NCBI RefSeq assembly: GCF_003711805.1
Contig: NZ_QXCP01000003.1
Coordinates: 248,001 to 312,000, forward strand
DNA: 64,000 bases
Source: Brachybacterium sp. EE-P12
Lineage (GTDB): Bacteria; Actinomycetota; Actinomycetes; Actinomycetales; Dermabacteraceae
Direction of reading: 5' to 3'
Shown: positions 35,009 to 43,871 of the stretch, piece after piece
Layout: every line of letters starts with the position of its first letter
How positions within the stretch are numbered: the first letter of the stretch is position 1
The notes under the pieces: model-generated
Database searches by the model: none
What the model was told of the DNA's origin: nothing
Seen by the model: only the letters and a program-made list of their open reading frames with translations
Translations under genes and position numbers: made by a program

Positions 35009-35869
35009 ATGGAACCATCCGCTCGGAGCATCCTGGTGGGATACGACGACACCAGCGCCGCCATGGCGGCCGTGCGCTGGGCCGCCGAGCTCGCCCGGGA
35101 CACCGGCGTCGGGATCCGCCTGCTGCACGCCTGGACCTGGCCGCTGCTGGGGCAGGGCGTCGCCGGCATCCCCGTGCTCGACCCGGCCGGGCCCCGCAAT
35201 CAGGCCAGCCGCCTCCTCGACGACGTCGCCGAGCGCGTCGCGGTGCAGTACCCCGATGTGGCCGTCTCCGCGGAGCTCGTCGCCGGCATGCCGCGCGAGG
35301 TGCTCGAGGAGGCGTCCCCCGGGGCGGATCTGCTCGTCGTCGGCACCCGCGGCCTCGGCGCGGTGCTCGGCACGCTGCTGGGCTCCGTGAGCCGGGGGCT
35401 GCTCCATGATGCGGGCTGCCCCGTCGCGATCATCCGCTCCGACCAGCACCGGGCGGGGCCGGTCCTCGTCGCCTACGACGGCTCGGAGACCGCGGGGGAG
35501 GCGGTCGATGTGGCAGCCGACCTCGCCGCCGCCTGGGGCACGCCGCTGCGCGTGGTCCACGTGCGCAGCTCGAACCACGCGCCTGCCAGGAGCGGGGGCG
35601 AGGCCTGGGAGTCGGGGGCGGGTGCGCGCGCCCTGCTGGACGAGGGAGTGGCCCGGGCCCGTGCCCGACAGGCGGGCATCGAGGTCCAGTCGCGCATCCT
35701 CGAGGACCGCACCGCCGCGGAGGGGCTGCTGAACGCGGCCGCGGGGGCGCGGATGCTCGTGCTGGGCCATCGCGGGCGGAGCCGGGGACGCTTCGGGTCG
35801 ACGGCTCACGCGACCGTCCTGCACGCCACCGGGAACGTCACCGTCGTCCGCCCCGCGTCCGCGGAGTGA
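35009..35869 (+). CDS. tandem universal stress protein
   Basis: A 286-residue protein with two UspA domains. Domain 1 starts ILVGYDDTSAAMAAVRWA and has the ATP loop GTRGLGAVLGTLLGSVSRGL. Domain 2 starts VLVAYDGSETAGEAV and has GHRGRSRGRFGSTAHATVLH. These cytoplasmic proteins bind ATP and help in dormancy or oxidative and energy stress. GGGGAGG lies eight bases before the ATG. Confidence 0.9.
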   Translation: MEPSARSILVGYDDTSAAMAAVRWAAELARDTGVGIRLLHAWTWPLLGQGVAGIPVLDPAGPRNQASRLLDDVAERVAVQYPDVAVSAELVAGMPREVLEEASPGADLLVVGTRGLGAVLGTLLGSVSRGLLHDAGCPVAIIRSDQHRAGPVLVAYDGSETAGEAVDVAADLAAAWGTPLRVVHVRSSNHAPARSGGEAWESGAGARALLDEGVARARARQAGIEVQSRILEDRTAAEGLLNAAAGARMLVLGHRGRSRGRFGSTAHATVLHATGNVTVVRPASAE

Positions 35870-35945
35870 TCCGCGGAGTGACCTGACTCGCTCCTGCGGG
35901 TCCCCGGTTTGAACGGCGGGCGTCCGCCCCGCTACTCTGTTCGGC

Positions 35946-36033
35946 GGTAGCGTGTCCGAGCGGCCGAAGGTGCATCACTCGAAATGATGTGTACGGTAAC
36001 CCCGTACCGCGGGTTCAAATCCCGCCGCTACCG
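35946..36033 (+). tRNA. serU: tRNA-Ser(CGA)
   Basis: An 88-base class II tRNA. The acceptor GGTAGCG pairs with CGCTACC, the D-arm starts TGTCCGAGCGGCCGAAGG, and the anticodon loop CTCGAAA gives anticodon CGA (reads UCG). The long variable arm is GTACGG/CCGTAC and the T-arm GCGGG-TTCAAAT-CCCGC, with discriminator G. CCA is not encoded. Confidence 0.96.
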
Positions 36034-36061
36034 CTCCTGACCTGGGGTTTCACCCGGTCGA

Positions 36062-36095
36062 CGAAGGCCCCCGCCGGATCCGGCGGGGGCCTTCG
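36062..36095. terminator. bidirectional terminator palindrome
   Basis: CGAAGGCCCCCGCCG-GATC-CGGCGGGGGCCTTCG is a perfect 34-base palindrome between tRNA-Ser and the convergent ptsH. Tails are short on T, as usual in high-GC actinomycetes. Confidence 0.8.
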
Positions 36096-36114
36096 CGCAT
36101 GCGGGGCGGGCCGC

Positions 36115-36396
36115 TCAGCTCTCCTGGAACTCCTCGTCGAGGTTCTTCGCGAGCATCTCGGCCAGCGCGTCCAGCGACTCCTCGGCCCCCTCGCCCTCCG
36201 CGCGCAGCGTCACCTCGTCGCCGTGGGCGACGTCGAGGGTGAGCAGCATGAGGATGCTCGAGGCGTTCACGGGGCCGCCGTCGGCGGTCTCGATCGTGAC
36301 GGCGGCGGGCTGCTCGGAGGCGGCCTGCGAGAAGAGGGCCGCCGGGCGGGCGTGCAGACCGCTCGCGCTCGCGACCTTCACGGTTCGTGCTGACAT
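36115..36396 (-). CDS. ptsH: phosphocarrier protein HPr
   Basis: The 93-residue protein passes phosphate from enzyme I to EIIA proteins of the sugar PTS. The active-site His15 lies in SGLHARPA and the regulatory-site Ser46 in NASSILMLL, both at canonical positions with this start. ATG 36396 is chosen over 36417 because AAAGG lies eight bases before it and gives the right numbering. No enzyme I gene is in the window, but an EIIA lies at 62 kb. Confidence 0.93.
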   Translation of the reverse strand: MSARTVKVASASGLHARPAALFSQAASEQPAAVTIETADGGPVNASSILMLLTLDVAHGDEVTLRAEGEGAEESLDALAEMLAKNLDEEFQES

Positions 36397-36669
36397 CTGG
36401 CGGGCCTTTCTCGACATGGTCGCCCCAGGGTATCGCCGCCGACGTCCGGGAGGGCGCTCGTCCGCGGTCCCCGCCCGTCAACGACGTCCCCGGACAGGTG
36501 GAGATCCGCCTTACACCTGCCCGGAAACTCTCGTCCCGCGCCTCCCGTCCCGCTACCGTGGACGGGGCCGTCAGGGGTGACGGAGCCGGAGCGCGCTCGG
36601 GGGAGCGCGGTCGAGGGGCTCGACGGGGCGGCGCTCGGGAGCCGCAGGGGGCTGGTCTACGATGTGCCG

Positions 36670-37374
36670 ATGACCACCTCGAGCGAGCGCGCCCCGGATC
36701 CCCGACCAGCCCGCACCCGTGCCGCGATCTTCACCGCGGCCCGCGAGCTGAGCGCCGCCGACGGCGAGGTCACCGTCAACGCGCTTGCCAAGCGGGCCGG
36801 GGTGAGCCGCGCCGCCTTCTACAGCCACTTCACGGGGCTCGACGACCTCATGCGCGCCATGCTCCAGGAGATGTTCGACGCCGCCTGGAAGCGGGGGCGC
36901 GCCAACGGGAGCAAGGGCGACTACCCGATCCACGCGCACATCCGGCACGGCTTCGCGATGATGGTCGCCTACGTCGAGCGGCACCATGCCTTCCTGCGCG
37001 GGGCGCTGGACTGGAAGTCGACCCGTCGCACCTACATGATCCTCACCGAGACGTTCACCGCGCTGCACGTCGAGGCGCTGCGCCGGATGCCGGAGCACCT
37101 CCCCGCCCGCCCGGACATCGAGTCGATCGCGCGAGGGATCTCGGGCAACGAGCTCGCCCACGCCGAGCACTGGCTGCTCAGCACCGAGCAGGCCGCGCAG
37201 GACGGCGAGGAGCTCGACGCGACCGAGCTGCTCGAGACGATCCTGGCGGCCGCCCCGTCCTGGTACACGGGCATCGGGCCGGAGGAGCCGATCGACGCCG
37301 CCGGACTGCTCGCGAGCACCCGCACCTACGGCGAGGACGACGACGCGGAGACCCCGGAGGCCGGGGCCCGCTGA
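36670..37374 (+). CDS. TetR/AcrR-family regulator
   Basis: A 234-residue repressor-type protein. The HTH is EVTVNALAKRAGVSRAAFYSHFTGLDDLMRAML, and the helical ligand-binding domain has no recognisable ligand signature. The start is placed at MTTSSERAPD because TACGAT lies seven bases upstream (leaderless) and the longer frame is non-homologous. The target gene is not evident. It converges on the M20 peptidase. Confidence 0.85.
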   Translation: MTTSSERAPDPRPARTRAAIFTAARELSAADGEVTVNALAKRAGVSRAAFYSHFTGLDDLMRAMLQEMFDAAWKRGRANGSKGDYPIHAHIRHGFAMMVAYVERHHAFLRGALDWKSTRRTYMILTETFTALHVEALRRMPEHLPARPDIESIARGISGNELAHAEHWLLSTEQAAQDGEELDATELLETILAAAPSWYTGIGPEEPIDAAGLLASTRTYGEDDDAETPEAGAR

Positions 37375-37390
37375 GCGCCCCGGTCGCGGT

Positions 37391-38749
37391 TCAGCAGGTC
37401 GCCACGAGGCGGAGCAGCACCCGCGCCCCGAAGCGCACCGCGTCCACCGGGACCCGCTCGTCGACGCCGTGGAAGAGCGGGGCGAAGTCGAGATCCGCCG
37501 GCAGCTGCAGCGGGGCGAAGCCGTAGCCGGCGATCCCCAGCGAGCTCAGCGGCTTGTTGTCCGTCCCCGCGCTGAGGCAGTACGGCAGCACCTTCGAGCC
37601 CGGGTCCTCCGCCTGCACGGCCGCCGTCATCGCGTCCATGAGCGCCGACTCGCGCGGGGAGTCGACGGAGACGCCGATATGGTCGACGACCACCTCCACG
37701 TGCTCGCCGGCGAGCTCGTCGAGCAGGCCGAGGACCTCCTCCTGGTGGCCGGGCAGGAAGCGACAGTCGAAGCCCGCCTCCGCGGTCTGGGGGATGACGT
37801 TGACCTTGTACCCGCTCTCGAGCATCGTCAGGTTCGCCGAGTCGCGCAGGGTGCCGGCCACGAACTGTCGGGCCCCGCCGGTCAGAGGGAGGAATCGGTC
37901 GATGTCCGACTCGTCCCAGCCGGTGCCGGTGATCTCGGTGATCCCGTCGAACAGGGCGCGCACGCTCGCGATGCACTCGATCGGGAACTCGTGCTCGTCG
38001 ATCGCGGTGATCGCCCGCGCCAGACGCACGATCGCGTTCTCGTCGTTGGGGACCGAGCCGTGCCCCGCCCGGCCTGTGGCGCGCAGGCGCCCCCAGGCCA
38101 GGCCCTTCTCCGCGGTCTGCACGAGATAGGCGCGCACGTCCTCGCCCGTGGCCTCCTCCGGCAGGGTGATCGAGTAGCCGCCCACCTCGCTGATCGCCTC
38201 TGTCATGCCGTCGAACAGCTCGGGGCGGTTCTCGACCAGCCACTGGGCGCCCCAGACGCTCGCGTTCTCCTCGTCGGCGAAGAACGCGAACATCAGGTCG
38301 CGCGGCGGCGTCTGCCCGGTGCGGGCCAGATGCCGCGCGACGGCCAGGATCATCCCGACCATGTCCTTCATGTCCACCGCACCGCGGCCGTAGATCATCC
38401 CGTCGATGATCTCCGCGGCGAAGGGGTCCACCGACCAGTCCTCGGCACGGGCCGGGACCACGTCGAGATGGCCGTGCAGGATGAGCCCGCCGCGCTCGCG
38501 GTCCTCGCCCGGCATCGTCACGAGCACGCTCGGCCGGCCGGGCGCGGACTCGATCACCTCGGGCTCGAGGCCCACCTCGCGCAGCCACTCGACGACCTGC
38601 TCCGCCGCTTCGGTCTCACCCTTGCCCCAGGTCGCGGGGTCGTTCCCGCCGAAGTTCGTGGTGTCGATCCGGATCAGCTCGCGCGTGAAGCGCACGGCCT
38701 CGTCCTGCAGCTGGGCGAGCTCGTCGGCGGTGGGGGCGGCGATGGGCAT
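37391..38749 (-). CDS. M20-family metallopeptidase
   Basis: A 452-residue zinc dipeptidase/deacylase. Metal-site motifs are LILHGHLDVVPA, GRGAVDMKDM, the catalytic pair in FFADEENAS, and a C-terminal FHGVDERVPVD. The dimerisation (lid) domain is between. Related actinobacterial proteins are annotated dipeptidase or acetylornithine deacetylase-like. The substrate is unknown. AGGAGGACCCCGGC precedes ATG 38749. Confidence 0.88.
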   Translation of the reverse strand: MPIAAPTADELAQLQDEAVRFTRELIRIDTTNFGGNDPATWGKGETEAAEQVVEWLREVGLEPEVIESAPGRPSVLVTMPGEDRERGGLILHGHLDVVPARAEDWSVDPFAAEIIDGMIYGRGAVDMKDMVGMILAVARHLARTGQTPPRDLMFAFFADEENASVWGAQWLVENRPELFDGMTEAISEVGGYSITLPEEATGEDVRAYLVQTAEKGLAWGRLRATGRAGHGSVPNDENAIVRLARAITAIDEHEFPIECIASVRALFDGITEITGTGWDESDIDRFLPLTGGARQFVAGTLRDSANLTMLESGYKVNVIPQTAEAGFDCRFLPGHQEEVLGLLDELAGEHVEVVVDHIGVSVDSPRESALMDAMTAAVQAEDPGSKVLPYCLSAGTDNKPLSSLGIAGYGFAPLQLPADLDFAPLFHGVDERVPVDAVRFGARVLLRLVATC

Positions 38750-38868
38750 GCCGGGGTCCTCCTGGGGTCTCGAAGTGGCTCCCACCGTACTCGTCGGCCT
38801 GCGGGCGCCGCGCCGTCGCCGTCACGCTGGGACATGGGGTCGACGGGTCGATCGGGCCCGGCACGACG

Positions 38869-38906
38869 ACGGCGCGGCCGCCTCGTCCGGGAGGCGACCG
38901 CGCCGT
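38869..38906 (-). terminator. hairpin downstream of dps
   Basis: ACGGCGCGG (38869-38877) pairs with CCGCGCCGT (38898-38906), with an inner GCCTC/GAGGC stem. It is located 31 bases after the dps stop on the minus strand. Confidence 0.55.
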
Positions 38907-38937
38907 GCGCGAGGGACGCCGCGCGAGCGGCGAGACG

Positions 38938-39429
38938 TCAGGCCTGCGAGCCCTCGAGATGGGCGCGGATGAACCACTGGAACTTCTCGAGCCCGCGGGT
39001 CTGCTCGACGAGGATGTCCTCGGTCATCGGGTCGAGCTCCCCGGCGAGGGTGATCGCCTTGCGGTTCGAGGCGATGATGCCGTCGTAGACCTCGTTCAGA
39101 GCCCTGAGGTGCTCCTGGGTGTCGGCCTTGCCGAGGGTGTAGTCGGTCCAGCTGCGCTCGGCGACGAGGCGGCCGGGGGTCCCGGCGGGGGAGGCGCCGA
39201 GCTGAGCGATCCGCTCGGCGAGGTCGTCCGCGTAGCCGCGCACCTGCTCGACCTCGGGGTCGAGCATCTCGTGCACCGCGATGAAGCGGGGGCCGGTGAC
39301 GTTCCAGTGCGCGTGCTTGAGCGTCAGATGCAGGTCGTTCATCGCGTGGAGGCGGTCCTGGAGGGACTCCACGAGGCGGATGGAGTCGTCGGTGCCGAGG
39401 CCGGGAATGGTGTAGGCGAGGTCGGTCAT
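38938..39429 (-). CDS. dps: DNA-protection ferritin (Dps)
   Basis: A 163-residue ferritin-like protein that stores iron and shields DNA in starvation and peroxide stress. The ferroxidase site lies at the dimer interface: H39 and H42 in LKHAHWNVTG and the DxxxE part in AVHEMLDPEVEQVRGYADDLAERI. The helix set and length match Dps. AAGGAG lies before the ATG. A TTGACC element further upstream may be its -35. Confidence 0.93.
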   Translation of the reverse strand: MTDLAYTIPGLGTDDSIRLVESLQDRLHAMNDLHLTLKHAHWNVTGPRFIAVHEMLDPEVEQVRGYADDLAERIAQLGASPAGTPGRLVAERSWTDYTLGKADTQEHLRALNEVYDGIIASNRKAITLAGELDPMTEDILVEQTRGLEKFQWFIRAHLEGSQA

Positions 39430-39551
39430 GTCATCTCCTTGTATTCGCAGCGGGATCTCGTCTCTATTCTCTTCCGGGTCAACGCGAGGACCCAGGACTA
39501 TGTTCCTGCTGGCCGTGCCGCATCGCTCACGCAGGGAAGGCTCACCTCAGC

Positions 39552-39563
39552 ATTCCCGGGAAT
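39552..39563. promoter_or_regulatory. 12-bp palindrome ATTCCCGGGAAT
   Basis: A perfect palindrome in the 260-base divergent region between dps and the gene at 39691, a possible operator for either. No regulator is assigned. Confidence 0.35.
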
Positions 39564-39690
39564 TGCCTGGCAGGAGCGCGAGGAGAATGTGTGCAGATCA
39601 TTCCGGCGGGTCGCCCTGCGGCTCTCGGCGAGCCGTCGTCGGCGGTCCGTACGATGGGTGCACCGGCCCGGCACTCCAGGAGGTGCGCTC

Positions 39691-40554
39691 ATGGTGCAGA
39701 TCTTCACGCTCAGGGAGCGGCTCGCCGCCCTGCCCGGCGCGGTCCGCCGCCGCGCCGAGGCGGTGGGCGTGCGCGCCTCCGCAGTGGCCGACGCGCGAGC
39801 GGTCGTGCCCGAGATCCCTCGCGACGCGGAGGCGGACCATCTCGAGCGCGCCGCACGCCGGCTGCTGCGCCGTGCCGCGCAGGACGAGTTCGCCCGGGAG
39901 GGCGTGACCCGCGTGCCGCTGCCCGAGGCGACCGGTCGCGCGGACCTGCGACGGGCCGATGTGCCCGGGGAGGCGAGCTTCCGCGCCTTCGTCGAGGACC
40001 TGCTCAGCGCCGTGGACATCCGACCGAGCCTGCTCGAGCGGGATGACGCGGTGGACCTGCGTGATGCGCGCGGCTCGGCGGACGCCTACGGCATCTCGCC
40101 CGAGGTCGCCTCGGACCTCGCCTCCTACCTGCTGGGGCGTGCGTTCGCGATGCACCGGGAAGCGGGCACGGGACCCGGTGCGGCGTCGGCGGAGCGCGGT
40201 GCCGCGGACTCGGCGGACCTGCTCGAGTCGTATCTCGAGGAGCAGGCCGCGCTGATCCGTGAGGACGTGCGCGAGGCGCTGGTGCGTCAGGTGCGGGTGC
40301 CGCTCGAGCTGCAGGTGGCGCGCGAGCGTCACGAGCGGATCGAGGCGCTGGGGCCCGGGGCGGGGTTCGCCCCGGTGGCCGACGGAGCGGGCGCCGATGC
40401 CGCGGACCTCCCGCGGCGCGCCCGCGCGGCCTTCGAGCACGCCCAGAACGAGGCGGGTCGCGCGGCCTTCGGGGTGCTGCGGACGGGGGCGGCGAGGATG
40501 TACGGGCGATACGGCCACCCGCGTACCCCGCCCTCGCCCCCGTCCCCGCGCTGA
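39691..40554 (+). CDS. conserved-looking cytoplasmic protein, unknown
   Basis: A 287-residue protein rich in Ala, Arg and Glu, mostly helical with coiled-coil character in the middle (LESYLEEQAALIREDVREALVRQVRVPLELQVARERHERI is one long charged helix by eye). No membrane segment and no known motif. The tail ends in Pro/Ser repeats. A perfect AGGAGG lies seven bases before ATG 39691. It converges on padR with 16 bases between. Confidence 0.62.
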   Translation: MVQIFTLRERLAALPGAVRRRAEAVGVRASAVADARAVVPEIPRDAEADHLERAARRLLRRAAQDEFAREGVTRVPLPEATGRADLRRADVPGEASFRAFVEDLLSAVDIRPSLLERDDAVDLRDARGSADAYGISPEVASDLASYLLGRAFAMHREAGTGPGAASAERGAADSADLLESYLEEQAALIREDVREALVRQVRVPLELQVARERHERIEALGPGAGFAPVADGAGADAADLPRRARAAFEHAQNEAGRAAFGVLRTGAARMYGRYGHPRTPPSPPSPR

Positions 40555-40570
40555 GCGGCTGCTCGCGGGC

Positions 40571-41197
40571 TCACCGCTCCTCGTCGGCCCGCGGCTCGCC
40601 CGCGAGGATCCCGTAGATCCGGCGCCGCGTCTCCTCGAGCAGCCGTGCGACCTCCCGCACCTGCTCGTCGGTGCCGCTGCGGGCGACCTCGCGGGCGGCG
40701 CCGAGCAGGCCGTGCCCCAGCTCCCGCAGGTCGATCATCTCCTCGTCCGCGGACTGCGCGGCCGAGGGGAAGGGGTCGGGCCAGGAGGAGGAGTGCTCCT
40801 CGACGTGGGAGCGGCCCTCCTCGGTGAGGCTCACGAGCTTGCGCCCGCCCGTCTTCTCCGAGGAGACCAGCCCCTCGTCCTCGAGCTGGCTGAGGGTCGG
40901 GTAGACCGCGCCCGGGCTCGGGGACCAGCGGCCTCCGGTGCGCTCGGCGATGGTCTGCATCAGCTGGTAGCCGTGCATGGGCTCCTCGGCGAGGAGCAGC
41001 AGCACGGCGGCGCGCACGTCCCCGCGCGGGGCACGGTGAGGCCCGCCGCGACGACCGCGGCCGCCCCCTCTGCCCCTGCGTGGCCTGTCGAGGGCCTCGG
41101 GGAACTCCGGGCCGCGGGGCCCGTCGTGATGGCGGCGCATGCCGCGCTCGTCCTCCTGCTCGGGGCGCTGGTGATGATGGTGGTGATGGCGTCGCAC
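40571..41197 (-). CDS. PadR-family regulator with His-rich N-terminus
   Basis: A 208-residue regulator. The PadR winged helix is VRAAVLLLLAEEPMHGYQLMQTIAERTGG...GAVYPTLSQLEDEGLV, followed by a helical dimer domain. The first 60 residues are unusual, with a natural run of six His then RRHHDGPRGP and an Arg/Gly-rich stretch. The GTG at 41197 is preferred because GAGAGGGGG lies six bases before it. ATG 41140 would remove the His run. An operator at 41226-41241 indicates self-repression. Confidence 0.85.
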   Translation of the reverse strand: MRRHHHHHHQRPEQEDERGMRRHHDGPRGPEFPEALDRPRRGRGGGRGRRGGPHRAPRGDVRAAVLLLLAEEPMHGYQLMQTIAERTGGRWSPSPGAVYPTLSQLEDEGLVSSEKTGGRKLVSLTEEGRSHVEEHSSSWPDPFPSAAQSADEEMIDLRELGHGLLGAAREVARSGTDEQVREVARLLEETRRRIYGILAGEPRADEER

Positions 41198-41225
41198 GGG
41201 CGACCCCCTCTCTGTTGACGTGCCA

Positions 41226-41241
41226 TCACGATATATCGCGA
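41226..41241 (-). promoter_or_regulatory. PadR operator over the -10 box
   Basis: TCACGATATATCGCGA is a 16-bp palindrome with one mismatch, matching the ATATCGCGATAT style of many PadR/PadR-s2 sites. On the minus strand it overlaps TATATC, spaced 16 bases from TTGCTC. It is one of the few AT-rich spots in the window. Confidence 0.65.
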
Positions 41242-41313
41242 ACTGTCGTGAGAGCAAGGGGCGGTGTGCCGCTGCGAGGTTCCGCACGGGAGCCGCCCGG
41301 TCGGGAATGCGAC

Positions 41314-41346
41314 GCGGCGCCGCCCCGTGATCGGGGGCGACGCCGC
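41314..41346 (-). terminator. hairpin after sufE
   Basis: GCGGCG-cc-GCCCC and GGGGC-ga-CGCCGC pair around GTGATCG, 46 bases beyond the sufE stop on the minus strand and upstream of padR. Confidence 0.5.
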
Positions 41347-41391
41347 GTTCGAGCAGGGCTCAGAGGGTCCGGCGGGTGGGGGTGGTGCGGC

Positions 41392-41859
41392 TCAGAGGCC
41401 TGCCTTCTCGGCCAGCTGACGCTTGATCCGCGCGAGCATCCCCGACATCCCGTTCAGCCGCAGCGGGCTGACCACCTCGGCGAGCCCCAGCTCGCCCGTG
41501 ACCGTATCCGGGGTCTCCAGCACCTCGCCCACGCTGCGCCCGTCGAGCGCCTCGGCGAGGATCGAGGCGAAGCCGCGCGTCGTCGGCGCCTCCGGCGGGG
41601 CGGAGAAGAACAGTCGTGCCGTCGCCTCCCGGCCCTGCCCCTCCACCTCCGTGACCAGGAAGATCGGGGACTGGCACTCGGGTACCGGCTCGAGCAGCTC
41701 GGGGTGCTCGGCGTACCGCTCCGGCAGCTCGGGCAGGCCCTGGGAGAACTCCAGCAGCAGCTGCAGACGGTCCCTGCCGCCGAGCGCCAGGAAGTCCTCG
41801 GCGATTCCGGCGAAGCCCTCGGGCAGAGCCGCAGGGGTCATGGGATCGGCGGCGCTCAT
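41392..41859 (-). CDS. sufE: SufE-family sulfur acceptor
   Basis: A 155-residue SufE-like protein. The sulfur-accepting Cys62 is in [10 protein letters not shown], and the C-terminal [14 protein letters not shown] and RLNGMSGML match the family. It receives persulfide sulfur from a desulfurase or sulfurtransferase. Its ATG overlaps the stop of the rhodanese gene (ATGA), so here the likely donor is that neighbour rather than a SufS in the window. Confidence 0.9.
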   Translation of the reverse strand: MSAADPMTPAALPEGFAGIAEDFLALGGRDRLQLLLEFSQGLPELPERYAEHPELLEPVPECQSPIFLVTEVEGQGREATARLFFSAPPEAPTTRGFASILAEALDGRSVGEVLETPDTVTGELGLAEVVSPLRLNGMSGMLARIKRQLAEKAGL

Positions 41860-42770
41860 CGGGCCGGGACCTCGCCCGGCTCGGCGCCCTGGGCGATCGG
41901 CAGGCGCACGCCGTTGCCCCACTCGGTCCAGGAGCCGTCGTAGTTGCGCACCGACTCGAAGCCCAGCAGGTGGGTGAGCACGAACCAGGTGTGCGCGGAG
42001 CGCTCGCCGATGCGGCAGTAGACGATCGTGGGCGTCGCCGTGTCGAAGCCGAGCTCCTCGCGGTAGATCGACTCGAGCTCCGTGCGCGGCTTGAAGCGGC
42101 CGTCGTCCGCTGCGGCGCGGGCCCACGGCACCGAGCGCGCGGTGGGGATGTGCCCGCCGCGCACCGTCCCCTCCTGCGGGTAGTCGGGCATGTGGGTGCG
42201 CTCGCCGGAGTACTCCTGCGGGGAGCGCACGTCGATCAGCGGCCCGCCGAGGAAGTCCAGCACGTCCTCGCGGAACGCGCGCAGCGGCGCGTCCTCGCGC
42301 GTGATCGCGGGATAGCCGCTGGTCGGCGCCGGGCGGCCCTCGTCGGACGTGGTCATCTCGCGGCCCTCCGCCTCCCAGGCGGCGCGGCCGCCGTCGAGCA
42401 GACGCACGTCGGGGTGGCCGAACAGCTCGAACACCCACAGGGCGTAGGCGGCCCACCAGTTCGACTTGTCGCCGTAGAGCACCACGGTGGTCTCGCGAGT
42501 GATCCCCGAGGCGTCCATGAGCTTCGCGAAGCCCTCGCCGTCCACGTAGTCGCGGGTGACGGGGTCGTTGAGGTCCAGGTGCCAATCGATCTTCACCGCG
42601 CCGGGGATGTGGCCCGTCTCGTAGAGCAGCACGTCCTCGTCGGACTCGACGACCACGAGACCCTCGGTCTCTCCCGCGGCCAGCCGATCCGCGAGCCACT
42701 GCGTGGTCACGAGCTTCTCGGGGTGGGCGTAGTCCTGCAGGGAGGGGGAGGGGTCGGCAGCAATGGTCAT
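41856..42770 (-). CDS. sseA: sulfurtransferase, two rhodanese domains (SseA type)
   Basis: The 304-residue enzyme moves sulfane sulfur from thiosulfate or mercaptopyruvate to an acceptor. The N-terminal rhodanese domain is structural ([32 protein letters not shown] without Cys). The C-terminal domain has catalytic Cys252 in the loop CRIGERS, typical of actinobacterial thiosulfate sulfurtransferases. It is coupled to sufE. Confidence 0.92.
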   Translation of the reverse strand: MTIAADPSPSLQDYAHPEKLVTTQWLADRLAAGETEGLVVVESDEDVLLYETGHIPGAVKIDWHLDLNDPVTRDYVDGEGFAKLMDASGITRETTVVLYGDKSNWWAAYALWVFELFGHPDVRLLDGGRAAWEAEGREMTTSDEGRPAPTSGYPAITREDAPLRAFREDVLDFLGGPLIDVRSPQEYSGERTHMPDYPQEGTVRGGHIPTARSVPWARAAADDGRFKPRTELESIYREELGFDTATPTIVYCRIGERSAHTWFVLTHLLGFESVRNYDGSWTEWGNGVRLPIAQGAEPGEVPAR

Positions 42771-42916
42771 CAGTTCACCTTTCGACGGTCGACAACGCAC
42801 GACGTGTACCCCCAGTCTGTCACCGCCGCAGGAGGCATGGCGTCCCGACGACTTCGCCTGCGGCGGACACGCGCGATGTGCTTCCCCAGCGGGGCGGGTG
42901 CTCCTACCGTGGCCTC

Positions 42917-43342
42917 ATGATGGAAGACCTGGACACAGAGCCCGTCATCCCCACCCTCGACCTCACCGTCCTCGACTGCCCCGACGCCCTCCAGCTCGCC
43001 GCCTTCTACGCCAAGCTCCTGGGCTGGCGCGTGGAGGAGGGCAGCGACTCCGACTGGGCGGAGCTGACCCCGCCCCGCGGCCGCCGCGGCCCGGACGACC
43101 CCGACGGCGAGGCCTCCCTCGCCTTCCAGAAGGTGGAGGGCTTCCGCCGCCCCACCTGGCCCGAGGGTGACCACCCTCAGCAGTTCCATCTCGACCTCTC
43201 CGTCACCGACATCGACGCCGCCGAGCCCCGCGCGATCGCCCTCGGCGCGACCGTCCACGAGCACCAGCCCTCCGCCTCCGGCAGCTTCCGCGTCTACCTC
43301 GACCCCGCGGGGCACCCCTTCTGCCTGTGCGTGACGGCGTGA
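42917..43342 (+). CDS. VOC/glyoxalase-like protein
   Basis: A 141-residue protein with two beta-alpha-beta-beta-beta modules (LDLTVLDCPDALQLAAFYAKLLGWRV and QQFHLDLSVTDIDAAEPRAIALGA) ending DPAGHPFCLC. Metal-ligand candidates are few, so catalytic activity is open. TACCGT lies seven bases before ATG 42917. Confidence 0.85.
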   Translation: MMEDLDTEPVIPTLDLTVLDCPDALQLAAFYAKLLGWRVEEGSDSDWAELTPPRGRRGPDDPDGEASLAFQKVEGFRRPTWPEGDHPQQFHLDLSVTDIDAAEPRAIALGATVHEHQPSASGSFRVYLDPAGHPFCLCVTA

Positions 43343-43374
43343 GCGGCTCGACGGTCTGAGTGTCCGCGCCACCC

Positions 43375-43411
43375 GATGCGCCCCTCCGCGTGGATCGCGG
43401 AGGGGCGCATC
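43375..43411. terminator. 16-bp perfect hairpin terminator
   Basis: GATGCGCCCCTCCGCG (43375-43390), loop TGGAT, CGCGGAGGGGCGCATC (43396-43411), 33 bases after the VOC gene. It has no T-run. Confidence 0.7.
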
Positions 43412-43586
43412 TCGTGGTGGCGGGTTCCAGCGGGCGGAAGTGGGCCGGAGGTGCGATGGTGAATTCCTGGTTCGCATGTCTGAGCGGTCGGTGAGGCGGT
43501 TGGTGACGATTTCTGCAATGCAGGGAGGTCGAAGGTGGTGCGTGCCTATCGGGCGGGAGGGGTCGGCGGCTTCGAGGCGGTCGGAC

Positions 43587-43662
43587 GTCACGCTCCGAGG
43601 TGCCCGTGGTGTGCGTCGGTCACATGACAATGCAGGACACGCCGCTAGCACCTCGGTGTGAC
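43587..43662 (+). repeat. long imperfect inverted repeat before the DUF222-HNH gene
   Basis: GTCAC-gct-CCGAGGTGC (43587-43603) pairs with GCACCTCGG-t-GTGAC (43648-43662) around a 44-base loop. It lies in gene-free DNA about 210 bases before the HNH gene. Confidence 0.5.
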
Positions 43663-43676
43663 AGTCGAGTCGCGTG

Positions 43677-43766
43677 GTCCACAAGTGGAGGTGTGGAGTG
43701 GCGCTCGACTGTGGATGACGTCGTCGGCGATGGCGTTCTTTCCTCCACACGGGATGGTTATCCACA
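43677..43766. promoter_or_regulatory. cluster of DnaA-box-like sequences
   Basis: A perfect TTATCCACA at 43758-43766, an inverted one-mismatch copy TGTGGATGA at 43710-43718, and a two-mismatch TGGTCCACA near 43676-43684 occur within 90 bases. They may titrate DnaA or tie the next gene to replication. The short region is not AT-rich enough to be the origin. Confidence 0.5.
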
Positions 43767-43871
43767 GATTCATCCCCATTTCTGTGAAGGCCTTTCGGGG
43801 TGAGGGGAGGGTGGGTATTCTCGAGGTATTCGACACGGCGCTCGGCGAGGAGGCCGTGAGCACTGAAGGGG

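Larger units (their letters stand above)
43343..43871. other. 530-base gene-free region
   Basis: It is lower in GC than the surroundings and has no coding frame with normal codon bias. It holds the VOC terminator, the long inverted repeat, the DnaA-box-like cluster, and a direct repeat GGTATTC-TCGA-GGTATTC at 43814-43831 that also offers TATTCT as a -10 box for the HNH gene. Confidence 0.55.

Noticed and set aside
35946-36095. Integration site for a mobile element at tRNA-Ser
   Set aside because: No integrase, no direct repeat of the tRNA 3' end and no change in gene style follow. The palindrome downstream is an ordinary terminator.
38905-39690. Long 5' extension of the gene at 39691
   Set aside because: It covers dps in antisense. 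AGGAGG seven bases before ATG 39691 marks the real start.
43677-43766. Chromosomal replication origin suggested by DnaA-box-like sequences
   Set aside because: Only one perfect box, no AT-rich unwinding element, and neither dnaA, dnaN, rpmH nor parAB lies nearby.
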